7,635 bases of DNA from Paratractidigestivibacter sp963611755 (lineage in GTDB: Bacteria > Actinomycetota > Coriobacteriia > Coriobacteriales > Atopobiaceae): contig CAVDTK010000111.1 of the NCBI GenBank assembly GCA_963611755.1, positions 1 through 7,635 of the forward strand, written 5' to 3'. A program made the position numbers and the translations under genes. The first letter of the stretch is position 1. Each line of letters starts with the position of its first letter. The notes beneath the pieces were generated by a model, which did not search any database, was not told where the DNA came from, and saw only the letters and a list, made by a program, of their open reading frames with translations. Positions 1 to 4,493 of this stretch are shown here, in pieces.

Positions 1-137
1 AAGTAGTGGCCCAGGTGCAGGCGGCCGGTGGGGCGGTCGCCGGTGAGCATGGTGTAGTTGTCGGGGTTGACGAGAAGGTCCGCGTGAACCTCGTTGCTGC
101 GGGCCAGGGCGGCCTCGTAGCTGCCTTCGTTTGCCAT
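1..137 (-). CDS. trpS: Tryptophanyl-tRNA synthetase, N-terminal fragment
   Basis: This is the first 45 codons of tryptophanyl-tRNA synthetase, which charges tRNA-Trp with tryptophan in the cytoplasm using ATP. The start is ATG at 137-135, preceded by a good AGGAG Shine-Dalgarno at 148-144 with 6 nt spacing. The visible protein begins MANEGSYEAALARSN. Residues 32-45 read TGDRPTGRLHLGHY, the class I synthetase nucleotide-binding segment whose HLGH is the HIGH-type signature, in the form usual for TrpRS (TGxxPTGxLHLGHY). The roughly 30 residues before that motif make a slightly long N-terminus. The gene leaves the window at base 1, so the KMSKS loop and the Trp-specificity region cannot be checked. 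It is transcribed divergently from the folate gene at 274. No T-box-like leader fits in the short upstream region. Confidence 0.9.
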   Translation of the reverse strand, partial: MANEGSYEAALARSNEVHADLLVNPDNYTMLTGDRPTGRLHLGHY

Positions 138-182
138 GATAAGCTCCTCATTAAAAGGGATTTTTGTGGTGCACGGGTTTCT

Positions 183-210
183 ATCTTAGTTCAAAAGTTA
201 TCGGTGACAA
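183..210 (-). promoter_or_regulatory. Candidate sigma-70-type promoter for trpS
   Basis: On the minus strand there is TTGTCA (210-205) as -35 and TAAGAT (188-183) as -10, separated by 16 nt. A start of transcription near 176 would give a leader of about 39 nt before the trpS ATG. The region is AT-rich compared with the flanking genes. The boxes were assigned by eye against the consensus. Confidence 0.5.
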
Positions 211-228
211 AGCCCACGGAACCAATAC

Positions 229-237
229 TGCTAGAAT
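229..237 (+). promoter_or_regulatory. Candidate extended -10 promoter for the cyclo-ligase gene
   Basis: TGCTAGAAT is an extended -10 element (TGn plus TAGAAT, with the hexamer at 232-237). No convincing -35 lies at the normal distance, which is tolerable for an extended -10. Transcription would start near 244, about 30 nt before the ATG at 274. It lies back to back with the trpS promoter, whose -35 ends 18 nt away. Confidence 0.45.
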
Positions 238-273
238 AGCGTTCCGAGATTTAAGGGACAGGAGAATCATCAC

Positions 274-870
274 ATGGCAAGCTCGTGCGGAACCGATATC
301 GACAAGGCGACTTTGCGCGCGCATCACGCCAAGCTTCGCAATAGTCTCGATACCCCCGCGCGACAAGACTCCGACGCCGCCATCGCGGCGAACCTTTTCT
401 CCTTGGACGTTTTTAGCGAGGCGCCGCTCGTGCTGACCTATGTTTCCTATAGGTCTGAGGTCGACACGCGTGCCTTGATCTGCGCTTTATTGATTTCCGG
501 CAAGCGTGTTGCGGTTCCTCGCTGCGAGCCCAAGACCCATAAGATGAGCTTCTTCGAGATCTCCGGCCTGGGTGATCTGGAGTCCGGTGCCCACGGGATC
601 CTTGAACCCAAAGCCGCGCTTGACGCGCCGGTGACGGTCCCGCAGATGGTCGGCAGCGTGTGCCTGGTCCCGGGCCTTATCTTTGACGGGGCGGGACGCC
701 GCATCGGCTACGGCGGCGGCTATTACGACCGTTTCCTCGCGTTTTATCCTGGCGAGAAGATCGGTCTTGCCCGTGGCTCCCAGATCTCGGGCACGGATTT
801 GCCGCAAGGGGAGTACGATGTGCCGTTGGATTACATCGTCACCGAGAGCGGTGCCTGGAGCTGCAGGTAA
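274..870 (+). CDS. fthC: 5-formyltetrahydrofolate cyclo-ligase
   Basis: This 198-residue protein is a 5-formyltetrahydrofolate cyclo-ligase (MTHFS/YgfA family). It uses ATP to convert 5-formyl-THF to 5,10-methenyl-THF in the cytoplasm, returning a storage or inhibitory folate to the one-carbon pool. Family blocks appear in order: an N-terminal K11/LR segment, YVSYRSEVDTRALI (56-69), KRVAVPRCEP (77-86), GILEP (108-112), and the signature LVPGLIFD...GRRIGYGGGYYDRFL (131-155) containing the Asp138 and GGGYYDR elements. A DVPLDYIVTE tail sits at 182-191. Length is normal for the family. The ATG at 274 follows AGGAGA (260-265) with 8 nt spacing. The family's usual His-Asp in the C-terminal block reads Tyr-Asp here (181-182), a conservative change. 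The gene is monocistronic in this window, divergent from trpS and convergent with the dehydroquinase gene. The symbol follows one common usage; ygfA is a synonym. Confidence 0.95.
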   Translation: MASSCGTDIDKATLRAHHAKLRNSLDTPARQDSDAAIAANLFSLDVFSEAPLVLTYVSYRSEVDTRALICALLISGKRVAVPRCEPKTHKMSFFEISGLGDLESGAHGILEPKAALDAPVTVPQMVGSVCLVPGLIFDGAGRRIGYGGGYYDRFLAFYPGEKIGLARGSQISGTDLPQGEYDVPLDYIVTESGAWSCR

Positions 871-872
871 GC

Positions 873-889
873 GGCCTTCGGCCTTCGGC
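873..889. repeat. Short tandem GGCCTTC repeat after the cyclo-ligase gene
   Basis: Two perfect copies of the 7-mer GGCCTTC (873-879 and 880-886) and a GGC start of a third lie just after the stop codon at 868-870. The unit can fold as a 4-bp GGCC/GGCC stem with a 3-nt loop and is followed by TTTAGTTT, so it may be a weak accessory termination hairpin. The stem is too short to call it a terminator on its own. Confidence 0.4.
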
Positions 890-917
890 TTTAGTTTCAT
901 CGTTTATGCGCACAATA

Positions 918-941
918 AAGGCCGGGTTTTCGCCCGGCCTT
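918..941. terminator. Bidirectional intrinsic terminator between convergent genes
   Basis: A perfect 9-bp inverted repeat, AAGGCCGGG (918-926) and CCCGGCCTT (933-941), encloses a 6-nt TTTTCG loop. It sits between the stop of the cyclo-ligase gene (870, plus) and the stop of the dehydroquinase gene (951, minus). It can serve both strands. The downstream T-tracts are short: CTCGTTT follows on the plus strand and TATTG on the minus strand, in each case after the stem's terminal TT. Confidence 0.8.
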
Positions 942-950
942 CTCGTTTGG

Positions 951-1913
951 CTAAAGATCGAGTTTCTCGGCTAGGTCGAAGATGGCCTTGCGATAACCCT
1001 GGATGCCCATTCCGGTCACCGTCTCGAAGCAGGCTGCTCGGATGTAGGAGACCTGGCGGAAGTCCTCGCGCTCCTCGACCTTGGAGATGTGGACCTCGAC
1101 GATGGGCAGCTGAACGGCCTTGGCGGCGTCGAGAATGGCGATCGAGGTGTGCGTGTAGGCGCCGGGGTTGATGACGATGCCGTCGTAGGTGCCCAGCGCC
1201 GACTGGATGGCGTCGACCAGGTCGCCCTCGTGGTTTGACTGCACGCAGTCGCACTTGGTGAAGCCCGCCTCGGCCGCGCTGTCCTGGCAGAGCTGCAAAA
1301 GGGCCTGGAAGTTCTCGGCGCCGTAGATGGCGGGCTCGCGGATGCCCAGCATGTTGATGTTGGGGCCGTTGATTACCAGGAGGCTGGCAGAGGCGCCCTC
1401 GCCATGCTTGGTGGCATCGTCGGCCTCGGCCTCGTCCGCTTCGGCTTCCTCGTCTTCCTCAGCCTCATTCATCTCGAGCAGTCCGACAAGGCTCTTCACG
1501 CTCTCGAAGTCGTCAGGGTCGGCGTCGTCGGCAAGCGCAGCGGCCATTTCCTCGTTCTGGCGCTTGGTGGCGGCGCGCAGCGGGTTCTTAGAGATCCTCA
1601 CGCTGATGGAGGGGTCGACCTCGCGCTCGGCGCTTGAGACCGGGTCCATGGAAGAGTCGATGCCGGTAAGGCGCACAAGCGCGTCGTGCACGCTCTCGGC
1701 GCGGCCCGGCCCAAAGACGACCTCGAAGCCGTTGTTGCCGCGCTTGACGATGCCTAAGACGCCGCTGGTGGCGCTCAGCTGCTCGGGGTCCACCAGGGAG
1801 GGGTTGTCCGTCAGGATGCGCAGGCGTGTCATGCACAGATCGCTGGCTGTCACGTTGCCCTTGCCTCCCACGGCGGTGAGAAGCTCTTTTGCGATCTGGA
1901 TTGACTTGTTCAC
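951..1913 (-). CDS. aroQ: PTS EIIB domain fused to type II 3-dehydroquinate dehydratase
   Basis: With the GTG start chosen here the protein has 320 residues and three parts. Residues 3-84 match the glucose-family PTS EIIB domain: AVGGKGNVT, then DLCMTRLRI with the phospho-acceptor Cys27, then VDPEQL and GVLGIVKRG...FEVVFGPG. Residues 85-175 form a hydrophilic linker with a run almost entirely of Glu, Asp and Ala (150-166). Residues 177-320 are a type II dehydroquinase, which removes water from 3-dehydroquinate to give 3-dehydroshikimate: INGPNINMLGIREPAIYG, QSNHEG, NPGAYTHTS, EVHIS and RE-FR. All ten active-site residues mapped from my memory of the Mycobacterium tuberculosis enzyme are present: N185, R192, Y197, N249, H255, E273, H275, S277, R282, R286. 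The GTG at 1913-1911 follows GAGAGGGA (1930-1923). An upstream in-frame GTG at 1964 lacks a Shine-Dalgarno and would add 17 residues outside the EIIB homology. Type II dehydroquinases are normally about 145 residues, so the N-terminal 175 are extra. No EIIC or EIIA gene is nearby. Confidence 0.93.
   Translation of the reverse strand: MNKSIQIAKELLTAVGGKGNVTASDLCMTRLRILTDNPSLVDPEQLSATSGVLGIVKRGNNGFEVVFGPGRAESVHDALVRLTGIDSSMDPVSSAEREVDPSISVRISKNPLRAATKRQNEEMAAALADDADPDDFESVKSLVGLLEMNEAEEDEEAEADEAEADDATKHGEGASASLLVINGPNINMLGIREPAIYGAENFQALLQLCQDSAAEAGFTKCDCVQSNHEGDLVDAIQSALGTYDGIVINPGAYTHTSIAILDAAKAVQLPIVEVHISKVEEREDFRQVSYIRAACFETVTGMGIQGYRKAIFDLAEKLDL
1417..1477 (-). repeat. Low-complexity sequence encoding the acidic inter-domain linker
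   Basis: On the plus strand this stretch is built of GCCTCG/GCTTCG/TCCTCG-type hexamers. On the coding strand these give alternating GAG, GAA, GAC and GCC/GCG codons: a Glu/Asp/Ala run between the EIIB and dehydroquinase domains. Such slippage-prone DNA is a likely site of length variation between strains. It is probably an unfolded, highly charged tether. Confidence 0.7.
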
Positions 1914-1936
1914 GGCGCTTGGTCCCTCTCTTGTTT

Positions 1937-1950
1937 GCGACAGCGGTCGC
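1937..1950 (-). promoter_or_regulatory. Small hairpin in the leader of the EIIB-AroQ gene
   Basis: A perfect 5-bp stem, GCGAC-CGCT-GTCGC on the minus strand, lies 6 nt upstream of the Shine-Dalgarno of the fusion gene. There is no T-tract, so it is not a terminator. It could affect ribosome access or RNA stability. A stem this short may also occur by chance in GC-rich DNA. Confidence 0.3.
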
Positions 1951-1985
1951 CCCTGAATTTGCACGCGTTTGAGTTTGGCATTTGA

Positions 1986-2013
1986 ATATTACTTACGCGT
2001 AACCGCGGGCAAA
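1986..2013 (-). promoter_or_regulatory. Candidate promoter for the EIIB-AroQ gene
   Basis: On the minus strand TTTGCC (2013-2008) and TAATAT (1991-1986) are spaced by 16 nt, with a predicted start near 1979. The match is only moderate. Support comes from context: this is the only sizeable gap (138 nt) in an otherwise tightly packed gene cluster, and it is locally AT-rich around 1974-1991. Confidence 0.4.
1993..2002. promoter_or_regulatory. Perfect 10-bp palindrome, candidate operator
   Basis: TTACGCGTAA is a perfect palindrome lying in the spacer of the candidate promoter, one base upstream of its -10 box. Symmetric sites in this position are typical repressor operators. The ACGCGT core recurs at 1963-1968, about 30 bp downstream, but without the flanking TT/AA arms. 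I do not recognise the site as belonging to a named regulator. Confidence 0.35.
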
Positions 2014-2051
2014 TACCTAGAGTCCAGTCCGTAAGTGGTCGGATTTTTGAC

Positions 2052-3338
2052 TTAAATGTGACACCCTGTCAACATTTTGTGGATCGTCTCGGCGTCGCCC
2101 GCGGCGCTTCCCGTGCACTCGACGTGAAGGTCGGCCCAAGCCTTGTAGAGGGGCATCCGCTGCTGCGCCAGGCGCTCGACGCCCTGGCTCTGGGACATGG
2201 GGCGCCCCTCCGAGCTGAGCTCGCCCAAGGGGCGGTCGATCATCACGATCTCTGAGTTCTGGTGCAGAAGCTCGTAGTTCTCGGGCCGGGTGACCACGCC
2301 ACCGCCGCAGGCGATGACCAGGCCGGATTTGGCGGCGTAGGCGCCGGTGACCTGGGTCTCGATGGCGCGGAAGGCGTCTTCCCCCTCCTCGCGGATGATC
2401 TGTGCCGCGCTTCTGCCGCACTCGCTTTCGATGGCGTCGTCGATGTCGACGAAGGGGCGGCCCAGCATCCTTGCCAAGCGCTTGCCGCAGCTGGTCTTGC
2501 CCGCGCCCGGCATGCCGATAAGGACGACGTTTTCCATAGAAAGCGCGACCTCTGCCGTGATCTGCTCAAGCACTTCGTCCTCGATAGGCTTGTCCTGGAA
2601 GAGCTCACTCGCGAACTTGGCCTGGGCCACGAGCATGGGAAGGCCGGTGGCATAAGGGAGCCCCAGCTTCTCCGCGTCCAGGCAGATCTTGGTGCGGCAG
2701 GGGTTGTAGACGATGTCGAGCACGCCGAGAAGGCCCTTCATCTGGGCCAAGGTGTCAGCGTCGATGGGCGTGGCCGGGCATTTGGGGTACATGCCCACGG
2801 GCGTCGTGTTGACGATAAGGGCGCAGTCGGCGTTTCTCTCCAGCAGGTTGTCGTAGTTGTCCTCGCCGGAGCGCGAGATCACCTGTGCGCGCGCCCCGCA
2901 GTCCTCGATGACGGCGACGATGGCCTTGCTGGCGCCGCCGCTGCCCAGGACCAGGACCTTTCTGCCTACGAGAAGTTCGGCCGCGGATTTGCCGAAGTTG
3001 GCCGAGCAAAAACGCTCGAGCATCCAAAGGAAGCCCAGGTAATCGGTGTTGTCGGCAAAGATCGAGCCGTCGGCGCGACGGACCAAGGTATTGGCCGCGC
3101 CGAGCTTCTCGACACGCGGGCTGCGCACGTCGGCCGCGTGTGCCGCCTCGATCTTGTACGGGATGGTGACGTTTAAGCCCTTCCAATCCCCGCCCTTTAT
3201 GAAGCCTGCGACCTCACCGGGCTCAAGCTCGTAGAGGTCGTAGGGCACAGAGCCCATCTTGGCATGCAGCTGGGGCGACCAGCTGTGGCCGAGTTTTTCT
3301 CCGATAAGGCCAAAGGGCGTGGTTGCGGTCTTGGTCAC
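2052..3338 (-). CDS. aroE-aroK: Bifunctional shikimate dehydrogenase / shikimate kinase
   Basis: A single 428-residue protein carries two consecutive shikimate-pathway enzymes. Residues 8-255 are an NADPH-dependent shikimate dehydrogenase (3-dehydroshikimate to shikimate): GEKLGHSWSPQLH with substrate-binding S19 and S21, NVTIPYK with catalytic Lys62, NTDYLGF with catalytic Asp99, the nucleotide-binding LGSGGASKAI (131-140), NTTPVGMYP, DIVYNP, and MLVAQAKFASELF with Gln239. Residues 269-428 are an ATP-dependent shikimate kinase (shikimate to shikimate 3-phosphate): Walker A GMPGAGKTS (275-283), the DIDD metal/substrate site (298-301), GEDAFRAIE with Arg324, the CGGGVVT substrate loop, and the RMPLY adenine-side Arg394. 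The lid is short, DRPLGELSSEGRP (368-380), unlike the longer RPLL lid of E. coli AroK; short lids of this kind occur in Clostridia-type kinases. The GTG start at 3338-3336 follows AAGGA with 6 nt spacing. It lies 9 nt after the pheA stop, and that stop overlaps the ribosome site. Confidence 0.95.
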   Translation of the reverse strand: MTKTATTPFGLIGEKLGHSWSPQLHAKMGSVPYDLYELEPGEVAGFIKGGDWKGLNVTIPYKIEAAHAADVRSPRVEKLGAANTLVRRADGSIFADNTDYLGFLWMLERFCSANFGKSAAELLVGRKVLVLGSGGASKAIVAVIEDCGARAQVISRSGEDNYDNLLERNADCALIVNTTPVGMYPKCPATPIDADTLAQMKGLLGVLDIVYNPCRTKICLDAEKLGLPYATGLPMLVAQAKFASELFQDKPIEDEVLEQITAEVALSMENVVLIGMPGAGKTSCGKRLARMLGRPFVDIDDAIESECGRSAAQIIREEGEDAFRAIETQVTGAYAAKSGLVIACGGGVVTRPENYELLHQNSEIVMIDRPLGELSSEGRPMSQSQGVERLAQQRMPLYKAWADLHVECTGSAAGDAETIHKMLTGCHI

Positions 3339-3347
3339 GGTGCTTCC

Positions 3348-4493
3348 TTAGATGACTTCGGTGTAGCTGCCGAGGTAGCGAAGCTCCTGGCAGGCGGAGG
3401 ACAAGGAGGTGATAAGGGTCTCGAACTGGGGCGCGGCCACCGGGCAGTCGATGTCGAAGTAGAACATGAACTCGAAGTCGCGCTCGGGGATGGGGCGGCT
3501 CTCGAGCTTCAACAGGTTGAGGTCAAGCGCGTAGATCTTGGCCAGCACCTGGTAGAGGGCACCGGGCTCGTGGTTCAAGACCAGCATGAGCGTGGTCCTG
3601 TCGGCGCCGGGGTAGATCTCCAGGCGCTTTGAGATGCAGGCGAAGCGCGTGTAGTTGTTGTCGCGGTCCTGCACGTTGGAGGCCAGGACGTCCAGGCCGT
3701 AGAGGTCGGCGCAGGAGCGAGAAGACAGCGCGGCCACGTCCATGCGGCCGGACTCGGCGACCATGCGCGCGGCCATGGCGGTGTTCTCGCAGACGTGGAC
3801 CTTCACGCGGGTCAGGCCCTCAAGGTAGTGGCGGCACTGGTTGATGGCCTGCTCGTGGCTGTAGACGTCGCGGATGCAGTCCAGGCGGGCGCCCTTGCGG
3901 GCCAGCAGGTTGTGGTCGATCTTCTGGCGATAGGTGCGCACCACGTGGAAGGAGTGCTCCATCATGAGGTCGAAGACCTTGTTGACAGAGCCTGCCGTCG
4001 AGTTCTCCACCGGCAGCACGCCGTACTCGCAAAAGCCCTGCTCAACAGCCTTGAAGACGCCCTCGAAGCTGGGGCAGTAGCTGATAGTGGGATGCTTGAA
4101 GAAGTGTGAGGCCGCGATCTGCGAATAGGCGCCCTCGACGCCCTGGCAGGCCACGAAGGCGTCGACGGGAAAGACCTCGGGGGTCTTCTCGCGGGCGCGC
4201 TCGATCTGGGCCAGAAGGCGGGGCTTCTCGTCGTCGGGCAGGGTCTCGCGGCTCTTAGCGGCCTCCATGAGCAGCTGCATCAGCACCTGCGCGTAGGTCT
4301 TGAGCTCCTCGGGCACGCGCCCGGCGGCGTCCTGGATCTTCTGGCGCTCGCGGTTGGGGTCAAAGACGGGGCGACCCTCGGCGCGCTTGATCTCACCGAT
4401 GGCGACGGCTACATCGGCTCGCTCGGCGAACAGCGAGAAGATCTGGGTGTCGATGCGGTCGATCTCTTGTCTGAGCTCAGGGAGTCCTTGCAT
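3348..4493 (-). CDS. pheA: Bifunctional chorismate mutase / prephenate dehydratase (P-protein)
   Basis: This 381-residue P-protein turns chorismate into prephenate and then phenylpyruvate, the committed route to phenylalanine. Residues 1-90 are an AroQ-class chorismate mutase helical domain, with the expected Arg8, Arg25, Lys36 and the DPNRER segment. The residue aligning with E. coli Gln88 appears to be Glu83. Residues 112-290 are the prephenate dehydratase: ACQGVEGAYSQIAA, LPVENSTAGSVN, SHEQA, NTAMAARMVA, and the catalytic NNYTRF with Thr282. Residues 298-375 form an ACT domain with PGALYQVL and ESRP, the phenylalanine-binding motifs of P-proteins, so feedback inhibition by Phe is likely. 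The ATG at 4493-4491 directly follows the aroC TGA. The strong GGAGG site (4503-4499) lies within the aroC end, with 5 nt spacing. Length is normal for the family. Confidence 0.96.
   Translation of the reverse strand: MQGLPELRQEIDRIDTQIFSLFAERADVAVAIGEIKRAEGRPVFDPNRERQKIQDAAGRVPEELKTYAQVLMQLLMEAAKSRETLPDDEKPRLLAQIERAREKTPEVFPVDAFVACQGVEGAYSQIAASHFFKHPTISYCPSFEGVFKAVEQGFCEYGVLPVENSTAGSVNKVFDLMMEHSFHVVRTYRQKIDHNLLARKGARLDCIRDVYSHEQAINQCRHYLEGLTRVKVHVCENTAMAARMVAESGRMDVAALSSRSCADLYGLDVLASNVQDRDNNYTRFACISKRLEIYPGADRTTLMLVLNHEPGALYQVLAKIYALDLNLLKLESRPIPERDFEFMFYFDIDCPVAAPQFETLITSLSSACQELRYLGSYTEVI

Noticed and set aside
138..273. T-box or tryptophan leader for trpS
   Set aside because: The predicted leader is about 39 nt, too short for a T-box, and no T-box consensus or Trp-rich leader peptide is visible.
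1914..1964. Earlier GTG start (1964) for the EIIB-AroQ protein
   Set aside because: It has no Shine-Dalgarno, adds 17 residues outside the EIIB homology, and overlaps the leader hairpin. The GTG at 1913 has GAGAGGGA upstream and begins at the domain edge.
2020..2046. Possible plus-strand hairpin TCCG/CGGA followed by TTTTT
   Set aside because: The stem is only 4 bp with an 8-nt loop, and no plus-strand gene ends nearby, so there is no reason to call it a terminator.
2059..2071. TGACA-CCC-TGTCA inverted repeat
   Set aside because: It lies inside the last codons of aroE-aroK, is 5 bp long and has no T-tract at the proper distance. It could end the operon transcript, but the evidence is too weak to list.
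2262..3176. Plus-strand open frame (304 codons) opposite aroE-aroK
   Set aside because: Same GC-driven antisense artefact. The opposite strand encodes all expected AroE and AroK motifs.
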